Source: Strongylocentrotus purpuratus (lineage: Eukaryota; Echinodermata; Echinoidea; Camarodonta; Strongylocentrotidae). From it: a stretch of 64,000 nucleotides of DNA. Below are positions 22,975-33,424 of the stretch, piece by piece. The position numbers and the translations under genes are program-made. The notes below the pieces were generated by a model. That model searched no databases. It was not told where the DNA came from and saw only the letters and a program-made list of their open reading frames with translations. Each line of letters opens with the position of its first letter. Position 1 is the first letter of the stretch. The stretch lies in contig NW_022145607.1 in assembly GCF_000002235.5 (NCBI RefSeq), positions 38,864,029 through 38,928,028 of the forward strand, given 5' to 3'.

Positions 22975-23028
22975 AATCCGTATTTTCATTTTAATTCGTT
23001 TGTTTACGGTTATTTGATTTAAGCAGGT
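22975..23028 (-). pseudogene. orphan class B Ig gene C-terminal fragment
   Basis: The minus strand reads the end of a class B1-like tail: RKQTN, an in-frame stop, NENTD, then the stop codon. The + strand CTTCTTAATCCGTATTTTCA block and the following TTCGTTTGTTTACG match the coding 3' end of the gene at 15563-16651 nearly base for base. Upstream the similarity disappears within about 20 nt. A relic of another tandem copy. Confidence 0.75.
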
Positions 23029-23616
23029 CCAAACAGTAAAATGCGCATCTCAATGAGCGCATAAATATCCTTTTACCTATTTACACATCAAAGGGACTTT
23101 TTTTGAAAAATCTTCGTTTTTTTTGGACTACTATATATTTATACTACTGGAAAAAGCCATGTACATTATACTTTGACTGACTGCCCTAGCTTGTCGAACG
23201 GTGGGTTGTTCAATAGTAACCATTAAGGCACCGTAAACCTTGTATCAGCGCGTCCTTATAGACTTCAAGCCATTCAAAAGAAGAAGAAGCAGAAGCAGAA
23301 GGAATAGGGGCAGGGGAGAAAATAGCAGAAAAGGGGGAGGGACGAGACTATTCACCGACCCTTTGCCCACACTTCCTAACATTTGGTACCTACGTGTTTG
23401 TACTGGACTACAATTCACCAATAACATATAACTTCAACATTTGCAAATATGTATCGAATCAATTGCATGTGATTCGTAGATTAATCGTTGGATTGCGTGC
23501 CAAGATTGATCATAAATAATTGTGGTAAACAAGATAAGTTTCTAGATAGTTGTTCAAACAAAGTCAAAGTTCGCATTGTGATTAATATGGCTATTTTGAA
23601 AATTAAAAGTTAATAT

Positions 23617-23712
23617 TTGTTTGTGTGTGTGTGTGTGTGTGTGTGCGGGTACGTGCATTTGTGTGAGTGTATGTGTGAGAGAGGCTGCGTGTACGCGCGT
23701 TTGTGTGAATGT
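23617..23712 (+). repeat. (GT)n microsatellite region
   Basis: A GTGTGTGTGTGTGTGTGTGT run followed by degenerate GTGTGA/GTGTAT repeats. Confidence 0.9.
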
Positions 23713-24325
23713 ATACTTTGAAAAAGAAACTGCAATTCGGCTCTCGGGCCACGAATGTTTTTTAATGAAATAAACCATTTAAAATAAATAAATAAAATGT
23801 GGTGTGTATAGGGGAGGGGGTTACAGTACCAAATCCTGTCAAAGTCTACTTAAAATGTAGGCCTGCAGTGTGAGTCAATAGAAAGGAAACCCTTCAATAC
23901 CATATATAACCCGAGAGTCATATACATTTTAACCCATTGTCCACGAGAACAATGCGATTTTTTGCCAAAAAGATTGACTGTACAAGTCAAAAGATGCTGA
24001 TAAAATAATTGTTCCCTTTCCCTTCATCATTTTTCTTACACGAGGCATTCACAAAAATGTCTAGAAATCTAGATAATTGTGAAGATCTCGGATGTCATTT
24101 TGCCTTATTGGAAGACGATCTTTATTCATACCCAAGCCTTGAACTGTCATAGTTTTGTGGCAAAATTTACAACAAACAACTGACATATGTCACGTCGTTA
24201 ATAGTTAATGTTGGTAATAAATCTCAGGCTGTACATTTTCGCACAAAAAATTGTATTCCCCCTAATTATCTGATGTTGAATGCGGACAATTTATTTATCT
24301 TTGAAAACAATACTTTTAGTGGTGA

Positions 24326-24496
24326 TTATTTTACCTGACTGCTAAGAAAGCATAAAAGCTTGATAGTAAGCAACCAGACGGCCGACGACTTTAGGTCGTC
24401 TCCGAGAGACCCAGTAATTAGGATTAATACCTTACCAAAGGGCACTAGCGCATCGCCTTGGTTTCGAACCCGGGTCACCGGATTACGAGACCACCG
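24326..24496 (-). mobile_element. tRNA-Thr-like SINE (same family as 14800)
   Basis: The minus strand reads GGTGGTCTCGTAATCCGGTG, CCCGGGTTCGAAACC (intact box B), GGCGATGCGCTAGTGCCC and the CTTAGCAGTCAGGTAA tail. The copy at 14800-15000 lines up along its whole length. Confidence 0.85.
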
Positions 24497-24499
24497 CCA

Positions 24500-26382
24500 A
24501 CCTACAAACATTTTTTTTTTGTTAAAGATATTTTTTATCATTTTCCCTCAAATCAAAACAATATTGTACAAATCATTCTTATCTAAACTGGATACATTGT
24601 ACATTGATATTTTGGATTAAACATAAATTGCTATTTAAATGAACTGTATAGAAAACACTTTTATATAAAAATATTAAAGTAAACATGAGAGATATCTTTT
24701 GTCTATTCCCCCATTCCCTCCCCCGTTAAAAATACTCTCAACACCCTCATCCACACACTACTACCCCTCCCTTATACGCAGATAACCACATACACCCTCG
24801 CACACGCACACAACCACCACACACGCACACACTCCCACACACACCATAAGTACACGTACGTTAAAAAAAAAGAACTGATAATCTTTTTAACATGTTGGAT
24901 ATATATTTTGTGTTCAAACAATCGAGCAATGCATTAAATATGGTCTCTACAAAGCATCCACCGAAACTGTCAAGAACATTTCAAGTATATTTCTCGATGT
25001 ACTGATCATACCAGTACGAAGTAACTTAACATTAAAACAACAATATAGTGCATTTACAATAATGCTACTTTCGGTGTATCTTGCCATTATGCTATCAATT
25101 ATGTTTTGATTCAGTGAAATATGCCTGTATTACATATCATGTACAAGAAAAAAGAATTACTTTTGATATCACAATTACAGAATGTTAATATTTTGCTAGC
25201 AAATTGCAGATTTTCATGAACAACATTCTTATCAAAACCATTGTTTACATTTTACAAATATCGACCAGCGTTGCTGTTATTATCTAACATATAGGCTATT
25301 TACATTGAAATAAAAGTGAAACCAATTTATTTCAATACATATGTTAAGTACAGTTTTGTGACTAAGCATATATTTGTTTCATATTCCATCTATACGAGCA
25401 AAAATGGCCGAAAATGAATGGAATTCATGTACAAAAGTAAAATAACCTCCTGGTGGTAGCGTCAAAAGGTGAGCAAAATGTACACAATTATTATATACAT
25501 CTTATTAAAAAAAAATATGTACAATCATAAAGTGTATATATTACGTGTAAAGAAATTGCTGCGCCGCTACAATTACCATTTACTGTGTTTTCGCAAAAAC
25601 CTAGCAATTAGGCCTCATCCTATAATTTTCATATTTTTGCATCGGCAAAACTTCCATGCCGTATGCAATAGTTTTGACCATTTCAACGGCTACAATGCTA
25701 GGTTTTTTTATCCTCAGTCAGGTGACTTTATTTCGACCGGTCATCTTGCCACATTCAAGGTATGCATATATACATCATGCTAATGAAGTTTACTATACAA
25801 ATGTATATCTGAACATCTTCATAATTATTTTACAATAAAATCAGTATCTAACAATTCCTTGACCTCATTCCCGAAGGCTCCAGCGTATTTAGCCGATCGA
25901 CAAGTCAACGCTAAGTTTTGCAGAAATTGACGGATGTGTTTCAAAAATTTCATGAAAAGGATAAAAAAAAAAAAATCGATTTGCAAACATTTGTCAATTT
26001 TTAATAGCGTGCTGTTGATCGAATTTAATCGTTAAATCGACTTTGCAATTCAGAACGTTCTGTTGGAATAATATTCACATAACAAACCACATGTTAATAG
26101 CTTGGGTAGCTAGGGATGGTAGACAGTTGCCTTCTACATGACTCTTTTTGGGAGTTTTTACTCAGTAAAATAACAGAAGAATGCCATAGATATGCGGTCA
26201 TGTGTAAATTAACGTCAAATCTAATATTCAGTATGAAAGTTTGACAATATATATTTTAAGCTCTCTTGCTTTATTCATTCGACCAAGCGAACAAAGCGAG
26301 TAAAGATGTTGCGAAAATAAAGAGGATATTTTATGGGGGAAGGAAAGGTATAGGACAACAGGTTCAGCGAGCCATTTTAAGT
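24500..26382. other. intergenic and probable 3' UTR of class A2
   Basis: AT-rich sequence with a CA-rich stretch (24745-24855). No gene, RNA or clear mobile element seen. The part near 26382 should include the 3' UTR of the minus-strand gene. Confidence 0.5.
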
Positions 26383-28641
26383 TTAAAAGGATGATACATC
26401 CCACGTTACCTCGTTTTTCGAAGGCAATGGTGGCATCGGTATGCCAGGATCTTTTTCGGATTGCTGATGTCTAGTGATTAGACTTCTAATGTCTGGTGAT
26501 CTAAGAGACCCCTTAGCTTTGTTGTTTTGTATTGTAAATACCCTTTCATTACCATACACGTTATGGACATCCAAGTCACTATCATTTTCTGAATGCAGTT
26601 TTAAAGAATGAATGCCAGCGTTAGGTTCCAAGTAAATACCACTAGAGTTACTCCACGAGCTATCAGCTGAACTAGAATAGGACGAATAGTTATCACTAGA
26701 GTCGGGAATGTAACTTTGGTTCGTGGAATAGGGGGTTTTGATAGTGACGTTAGGATCGCAGTTACGATAGCTCAACTTATTTATAGATTCGATCTGAGGA
26801 ACATCGTAAGTATGGTCAACATCGGATGTACTATGATCATCATTCATTTTGACATGGTGATCGTTGTTAAATTCTTTCTTAAAAGAGTTCATGTTTTTCA
26901 AATTGTCCCTCTTCAAGCTTTTGTACATCGTGACCGAAATAGCAGCCACTGTGCATAAAACAATAAAGATTATTCCCAAACTAACAAGTATTGCGAACGT
27001 AATCATTTTCCACCCATCGTAAATCATCACATCGTCACTTGATTGATAAACATTGGACAAATCTGGAGCATCTTCCCTATGATAAAGTAGAGATGTGGGA
27101 TATGGCGTATTACGACCAATGCCTCGCTGTGAGACGCTATCTGAAAGAGTAGGGTTCGATGAGGAAAACCCCAGTTGAACCATGTTCTTAAGTGACGGTG
27201 GGTGAGTAATGCTTGACTGGCTATACAAAGATGAAACAACCTTTTCTTTGTTCTGCCGTTCTTTTAAACTGTTTCTCAAATTTAGGATAACTTTGTTTGT
27301 TAGATTGCACAACGTATTATTTACTACACAGAATATAGAAATATTGAAATCCGTTGTCCGGATTTCCTTTGGTGAATTTACAGTAAATTCAAGGACATTT
27401 AGATATGAAAGTATAGGGGAAATAGTATGTATCCGAAAGTTAGGATTATCTCGTTGTATTTCTTGATCACCTACATACCAGTGAAGCTGAAATTCTTGTT
27501 GAGTTATGTCGGGTATCGAACAAGAGATTATCCTTTCTTTGCCGTCCAGTTCTGTTTCATTCGCAATGTGGATGGTCACGTTGATTAGGATGTCCTTTGG
27601 ACAGGATGTGCTCTCACCCCCGGTTTGACTTAATGCTGGGTCTGAGATATTGTTGGGAACGAGTTCTAATTTGGCAATACCCGTACCTTGGAAGAGCCCA
27701 TTGAGCACAGTGCATTCTACGGAGGCATGACCATTGTTCAAATCGGACAAGTTCAAATGTCTGTTTAAAGAAATGTTAGCTGTCTTTGACTTCGACTCAC
27801 ATCCTGTAAAAACACCCCCTGGTAAACAGGACCAGGAGAAGTTGAATTGGTCAGGATAGCCACGAGCTAGGCATGTTAACTCGACTAAGAGGCCATAGCT
27901 TATTTCTGCATTTTGGGGGTGAACAAGAACTGTGGGTGGGTGCGTAACCAATATCGGACCTATAAGGCACGTTAGAAGCCGACCGGGAAAAGCTATTTCA
28001 CTCGTCACCTCACAAACTATCATCTTCATGTGAAGTTCGTTAGTAATCGGCATGGTATGTGTTAACACTCTTTGGAATGCATCATCACGGTGACGTGGCA
28101 AGTATACGTTTGGAACATTAGGTTGCAGTCTCCAATCTATGTCAACAGGTGGATCACCTCTCAGAACTGTACAAAAAGTATGCAGTAATTCACCCTCTTG
28201 AAATATCGCTGGATTACGTGGTCCACATTTAAGATCGTTTACATCAGGAAAATGCCATGCTAACTGCACTTTCAATGTTGCTCTTCGTGATGAGAGGCAC
28301 AAGTTATGTTTTGAATAAACTCTCTCACATGTAATGTACTGGACACTGATGCTCGCTTGCACTGCTATGACAGACAGGACATCATGCGTTTTTTCAAAAT
28401 ATTTCTCATAAACCTTTGTGTTGTTGATATCTGGATAAACGTTCCAATCAATCAAGTCAGAAGAGGGATCGTAGTCGTGGACAACACATGTGAAGTTTAC
28501 AAACTCTCCTCCACTTGCAATTCTATCCGATGGTTCTATACCGAAGTCATCTGGCGATATCGTACAAGAATGTAATTTCACAATAATAAAACAGCAAATC
28601 AGTATTGCAAAGAACATGTTTATCTCCAGAGCTGTTGCCAT
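26383..28641 (-). CDS. Ig-domain type I membrane receptor, class A2 (4 Ig domains)
   Basis: A 752-residue single-exon ORF. The signal peptide is MATALEINMFFAILICCFII and following. The four Ig-like domains are D1 about 30-125 (VNFTCVV..IDWNVYP..ITC), D2 about 135-235 (CGPRNPAIF...FCTVL..IVCEV), D3 about 240-335 (VELTCLARG..FSWSC..VECTV) and D4 about 350-450 (ISCSI..LHWYV..IFCVV). Membrane helix about 543-573. The tail of about 179 residues is rich in tyrosine motifs: TYDVP, SDNYSSYSS, IYLEP, NVYGNE. It ends with a PMPPLP proline motif. The tail motifs and the CGPxxP start of D2 link it to the other class A genes. Phosphotyrosine docking (SH2, SH3) is inferred. Upstream, TTTAAATAG near 28720 (minus) could be a TATA-like element. 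Confidence 0.87.
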   Translation of the reverse strand: MATALEINMFFAILICCFIIVKLHSCTISPDDFGIEPSDRIASGGEFVNFTCVVHDYDPSSDLIDWNVYPDINNTKVYEKYFEKTHDVLSVIAVQASISVQYITCERVYSKHNLCLSSRRATLKVQLAWHFPDVNDLKCGPRNPAIFQEGELLHTFCTVLRGDPPVDIDWRLQPNVPNVYLPRHRDDAFQRVLTHTMPITNELHMKMIVCEVTSEIAFPGRLLTCLIGPILVTHPPTVLVHPQNAEISYGLLVELTCLARGYPDQFNFSWSCLPGGVFTGCESKSKTANISLNRHLNLSDLNNGHASVECTVLNGLFQGTGIAKLELVPNNISDPALSQTGGESTSCPKDILINVTIHIANETELDGKERIISCSIPDITQQEFQLHWYVGDQEIQRDNPNFRIHTISPILSYLNVLEFTVNSPKEIRTTDFNISIFCVVNNTLCNLTNKVILNLRNSLKERQNKEKVVSSLYSQSSITHPPSLKNMVQLGFSSSNPTLSDSVSQRGIGRNTPYPTSLLYHREDAPDLSNVYQSSDDVMIYDGWKMITFAILVSLGIIFIVLCTVAAISVTMYKSLKRDNLKNMNSFKKEFNNDHHVKMNDDHSTSDVDHTYDVPQIESINKLSYRNCDPNVTIKTPYSTNQSYIPDSSDNYSSYSSSADSSWSNSSGIYLEPNAGIHSLKLHSENDSDLDVHNVYGNERVFTIQNNKAKGSLRSPDIRSLITRHQQSEKDPGIPMPPLPSKNEVTWDVSSF

Positions 28642-29436
28642 GTTGATAGTATGCTAGACAGGCTTGACGTTTACACACTAATCTTGTAAGATATTGTTGT
28701 TATATCTTTCCGGTCACTCTATTTAAAGATTGAAAAACATTTTATACAAAAATGCAAACGAGTATGGAGAAAAACCCGTATTACATCCTCGCGGTAATCT
28801 GAGAAAAGGATGGTCTGATGGTGATTCTTTCAAGGGTGATATTCGATCAGTCAGTTGTCTGTGTATTGTTTCGTTTATAATGATGATGACATGCCAAGTG
28901 TGCTGATAGATTAACGTTCAATGACGGAAACAAAACTAGCTCTTTCGTTTTTAAAGCATTGAATAAGTGTGAGTAAATGACAAATGGGGACATATCATAC
29001 GTGAAATTGAAATCGAAACAAGTCGAGAGAAGATTTCGAAGGTGAGTAATGTTTTTTTATCGTTCAGAATTGGTCGAAGCAGAAACTGATTTCCCTTTCG
29101 GACAACCGGCCTATATACGTATATTAAATATCGAAAACATCTTGTTGGCGGGAGAAAAACAACAACTCGTATTCCTCTGCGTAAACAAAATGGAAGTATT
29201 TAACAAATCATTAACTACAAGAAAAAAAAGGTTCTCTTTTTAAACTTTAAATTTAATACAAATGCAAAGAATACAATAAAGTATTTTTTGCAAACATAGA
29301 TACGCCAATAAAATGAAAAATACACTAAAGGGAATTACGAAGTAGTTGGATCATCGAAAAAGTTACAGAAACCTATAGGTAGATGATCGTAAACAAATTT
29401 ACACAAAAAGGGCACAAAGAAAATATAATGATACAA

Positions 29437-29632
29437 TAATAATAATGATATTGGATTCTTATATAGCGCACGTATCGACCTTGCAAGGTCCTCAAGGCGC
29501 TCCAACATTACCCGGCTTATGCTAGGCCGCGGATTTCGACGCTCACATCATAGTGCCGCCGCGGCACTCGAACCGCGGACCTTGGTATCGACAGTCCGGC
29601 GACGTATCCACTCATCCACGACACCTCGACAA
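29437..29632 (-). mobile_element. tRNA-like SINE (minus orientation)
   Basis: The minus strand has GTGTCGTGGATGAGTGGATA (box A-like), CCGGACTGTCGATACC and GCGGTTCGAGTGCCGC (box B). It ends with the GCGCTATATAAGAATCC..ATCATTATTATT tail typical of marine SINEs. Confidence 0.7.
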
Positions 29633-29823
29633 TGGTAATTACACGCGTAAAAAATGCGGTTGTCAAATTCAAAGCTTCTGCATCAGGTGAAGTTCTAGAT
29701 TATGCTTCAAATTGTTTAGAGATGCACACTGTTTAGATTTTGGTGGTAGTTTAATCCAGATAGTAAGTCCTTGGCATAAAAAGATACCTTTTGAAAATGA
29801 AGAATGACCATATATATTACACG

Positions 29824-30834
29824 CAGGGGCGGCGATTTCTTTTCATGACCGGGGGGATGACGAAATGCGAGGGACGAGGGAGCAGTGGCGGGGGGGGGGC
29901 AGAAAAAAATCTGCATCACCACCACTCTTAAATGTTACGCAGGCCCTGGGAACGTGCTTCAAAGTGGGGGGGGGGGGGTCTAAAGTTTTAACGATCAGGT
30001 AGATCAAAACAAAGCAAAGTGGAGCGTAAATTGGCGTGGGGTCCAGGGGCAAAACCCCGATGGTGTCTAGGGGCGGAGCCTCATGAAGGTCAGGGGTTTT
30101 AGGCATTTAATCACGGTCAGATGAGCATATTTTGATACATTATTTGTGACACTGGCATGCAGGTCACTTATTGGAGTGGGGTCCAGGGCGAGCCCCCAGA
30201 AGCTCAGGCGTTTTAGGCATTTAATTACAGTCAGATGAGCAACCAGGGGCCCACATTAGGACCCTTGGTAGGGTCCAGGGGACAGAGCCCCCGGAAGCTC
30301 AGGGAAAAATCATGCCATTTCAACAACATTTTGTAATTTACTGGTATCGAATTAGAAATAAACCACGTTTGAATTTCATTTAGGGGAACTGCCCCCCAGC
30401 CCCCCTCCCCAATCAGTACGCAAGTGTGAGGGAGCATAGTGAAAGGGAGAGGTGAAGGTGACGGAAGTGACTACCCCCCTCACAAGTATTGTTGTATTAA
30501 ACAATCACATTCCTTAGCAAAACTATCGTATAACAACAAGCAATATACTTTTTTTCACACGTCAATTTTCTCGGTATTTACTTGTACATTTTGAAGGATA
30601 TTATGCGAGGGAGCGTAGCTACCAAGTGAGAAGATTTTTGCGTATTTATTTGTCTAAACGCTGCACTCTTGGGCTCTCCAGAGCCTAAAAGTGTGTTGCA
30701 GTCTTTAGTCAGTATTATTTTGCTATACACTTTTTTTTGCACTTTTTCAAATTTTGAGGGGGGACGATCCTTCCCCCTAAACAAATTGAGGGAGGGACGT
30801 GCCACCCCCCGTCCCCCCGGGATCGCCGCCTCTG
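29824..30834. mobile_element. non-autonomous hAT element, 1.0 kb
   Basis: The ends CAGGGGCGGCGATTTC and GGGATCGCCGCCTCTG are inverted repeats. The 8-bp flanks ATTACACG (29816-29823 and 30835-30842) are identical, the target duplication size of hAT transposons. The inside is GC-rich with imperfect direct repeats (GGGTCCAGGGGCAAAACCCC-like, AAGCTCAGG..TTTTAGGCATTTAAT). No transposase is seen. Confidence 0.9.
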
Positions 30835-31443
30835 ATTACACGAATGTGTGCTGAAATCCTGGTATTATATTTATAACTATAATTATTGCTCTGAAATATA
30901 TTACCAAAGAATTCTTGTAACAAGTTATAATAATATGAATACATAAAAACACAGAGTTCAAAATCATGTAATAATGAAATTGGGAAAGTATTCAATTTAA
31001 AGAATAGAGGTCTCCTTGGACTTAAAAAGGGCTTGTGCAAATTATACGAACTGCTATTTTTTTTTTTAAGAGGAGAATACGATTAAATAAATGCGAAATT
31101 ATTTTCGATAAATAAATGTTGTTTACAAATGCAATCAAGCAAAATAAAACTATTCAAGAATGTCAACCAAAGGGCTTCACACGTCCGTAAAACCGTTGTC
31201 ATTGATCACAAGGTCTACAGCCCACTAGACCAACAGTTTTTAATGATATTTGTCTGTCGATCTTTGTGGTCGTCGGTCTCATCAACCTTTGAGAACCTTC
31301 TTCTCTTCATACATTTGGTCTCACGGACCGTCTGTCTACAGGATTTTCGGTCTGTTGGAATGACCCCGAAGTGGAGGTCCCAGGTTACCAATACAAGGAG
31401 TTAAACAAAAGTTTATTACTTCTAAATATTGTGCCTTCTCACA

Positions 31444-31657
31444 CAGGCGCGGATCCAGGATTTCTTAGGGGAGGGGGCCCAACTTTTTTTTTTTTTTGCT
31501 CCCGAAAATTTGAAAATCGCGCCTGCCGAAAAGTCGCTCAGTGGGGGGAGGGGGGAGGGGTACAGAGCACATTTTTTTATTTATTTTTTTATTTTATTTT
31601 ATTTATTTTTTTGCTCCCGAAAATTTGAAAAACGCGCCGGCCAAAAATTCGCTCAGT

Positions 31658-31690
<33 letters not shown>

Positions 31691-31869
31691 AGTGAGCACA
31701 TTTTTTTTTTTTGATCTTCAAAAAAATTTCAATTTGCACCCCCCCCTTGAGCGCCAGGGGGGGGGCCCAACCCCCAAAAAAGGTAAAAATCACGTGATTT
31801 TACATGATTTTTTTCTCAAGGGGGGGGGGCCCGGGCCCCCCGGCCCCCCCCCCCCTGGATCCGCCACTG
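31444..31869. mobile_element. non-autonomous hAT element with homopolymer runs
   Basis: The ends CAGGCGCGGATCCAGGATTT and CCTGGATCCGCCACTG are inverted repeats, flanked by the perfect 8-bp duplication TTCTCACA (31436-31443, 31870-31877). The inside has long T, G and C runs and repeated CTCCCGAAAATTTGAAAA..CGCTCAGTGGGGG units. The element at 44231-44448 is the same family. Confidence 0.92.
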
Positions 31870-32293
31870 TTCTCACATGTCCTTAATTTTGTCCCTCCAC
31901 ATAATTCCCTCCGAATTCGCGCATGTAAAAAAATGGAAATCAGTTATTAGTGGTAATTTTTTATTCAATTTCAACTATATCACGCCTTTAGATTGCGTTT
32001 ATGAATATATATTAGTAACAGCTAATTTGATAATAGTTAGAAAAAGGGCCGATAAGGCAAAACACATGCATATTAGTTTTAAAAGTACGTAATTTACAAT
32101 AACTGTACAGCAGAAAAAATAGTATATGTCAGTACATATTTCCTAACGATACAATATTATACAACGCGTTCAATAATTAACTGGAGATTAGTCATTTGGT
32201 TACGATTTCTTTGAAACACAGCCAAATGTGAGCATTAACATTTGAGAAAAAATAAATAAAACTAACTAAGGGGCAAGTAAACTTCGTGACTTC

Positions 32294-33421
32294 CTAATTT
32301 GGATGAATACCTTTTCTATATTTAGCCTTTGTCTTGTTTATCTGATGACCATCTGGCTCATCATGGCCAGCAGCTTTTAAACCGCCATGATCACTTCCTT
32401 TAATTTCTGTTGAAGGACTTTGTGTTGGTTCCTTTGAACGACAAAATACAACCACGAATCCTAGCACAAGGACAACTAGATTCAAGCACACTATCATCAA
32501 TATAAGAGGTGCGTAGATATTTGCTTCATTGGGGTTATAACCGCTTTCTGTATTGTACTCATGTGTGTCGGTATAGTCAGGTATAGGAGTAATCATGTTT
32601 TTACCATTTTGGTTTGAAGACGAAACAGATTCAGGGAGACCAGGTGAGCATGGGTTTAGGCCACTAGGTATTTCTGTTTGAGCCATTGGGTCCCAAATAT
32701 AATCATTACAATTGCATCTCCCTTTAGGTGCTTCAAGTGTAGACGAACAGCAGAAGATGCGAAACGTTTGTTTCATCCATATATGCTGGATCAAAGTGGT
32801 TTCGTTCTGTAAGGGCCTTGACCAAGGGGGCACCCGTTCACCACTTTGGTGGCATTCAACTTGACCACGTTCACTACCGACTGGTGCAACGCATTTTAGA
32901 AGTGCCCAAATTGTAAAACTGGAATCGATATAATTTGGTTCGAGCCTACATAGTGCCTTTCCAGGGAGACGCTCTACAGTTACCCCTATTTTCTTTGTAC
33001 GGTCTCTTAATATTACACCATCGTTATACATAGCACATGTAAAAGTGCCTGCATCTTCTCTCCGAACCTCTGCTATGTTCACACGAACTACAATCATGTA
33101 ATTGGGTACAGGTTCACTTATTGTGACATCAAATCGTTCTGCCTGACTCTCACTTAATCCAGCCCTATCAATTTCACTTGATATTTTAAGTCTGTAGAAA
33201 GGGGTTCGGTATCCAATTCTAATCTGAATGTCTACGTCCGGTACATAATCATATTGAAATGATAGATCTGCAGCCTCGCCTTCCTTTAAACTTACCAGGT
33301 TTACAGACTCAACTGGTGAAAAGAAGCCTTGAATATACAAAACAATGAATAATTCCAAACAAATATATAACCTCGCCTTTCCCTTGCTCATGTTGGAGGC
33401 GTGTTTGCTGCTGAACCCCAT
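32294..33421 (-). CDS. Ig-domain membrane protein, class B2
   Basis: A 375-residue single-exon ORF. The start at 33421 is taken because the signal-peptide core (LYICLELFIVLYIQGFF) follows; the ATG at 33391 is also possible. The V-like domain lacks the B-strand cysteine (ADLSFQYDY) but keeps the F-strand one (EDAGTFTCAMY). The second domain has the class motifs LKCVAPVG, VECHQSGERVPPWSRP, FRIFCCSS and CNCNDYIWDP. Membrane helix about 303-325, then a tail of about 50 residues without tyrosine motifs. The start lies only 3 nt (AAT) after the UGA stop of the upstream class C ORF and in the same frame, so the two may share one mRNA. Confidence 0.84.
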   Translation of the reverse strand: MGFSSKHASNMSKGKARLYICLELFIVLYIQGFFSPVESVNLVSLKEGEAADLSFQYDYVPDVDIQIRIGYRTPFYRLKISSEIDRAGLSESQAERFDVTISEPVPNYMIVVRVNIAEVRREDAGTFTCAMYNDGVILRDRTKKIGVTVERLPGKALCRLEPNYIDSSFTIWALLKCVAPVGSERGQVECHQSGERVPPWSRPLQNETTLIQHIWMKQTFRIFCCSSTLEAPKGRCNCNDYIWDPMAQTEIPSGLNPCSPGLPESVSSSNQNGKNMITPIPDYTDTHEYNTESGYNPNEANIYAPLILMIVCLNLVVLVLGFVVVFCRSKEPTQSPSTEIKGSDHGGLKAAGHDEPDGHQINKTKAKYRKGIHPN

Positions 33422-33424
33422 ATT

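Noticed and set aside
31371..31886. Glycine- and phenylalanine-rich open frames
   Set aside because: They come from G and T homopolymers of the hAT element.
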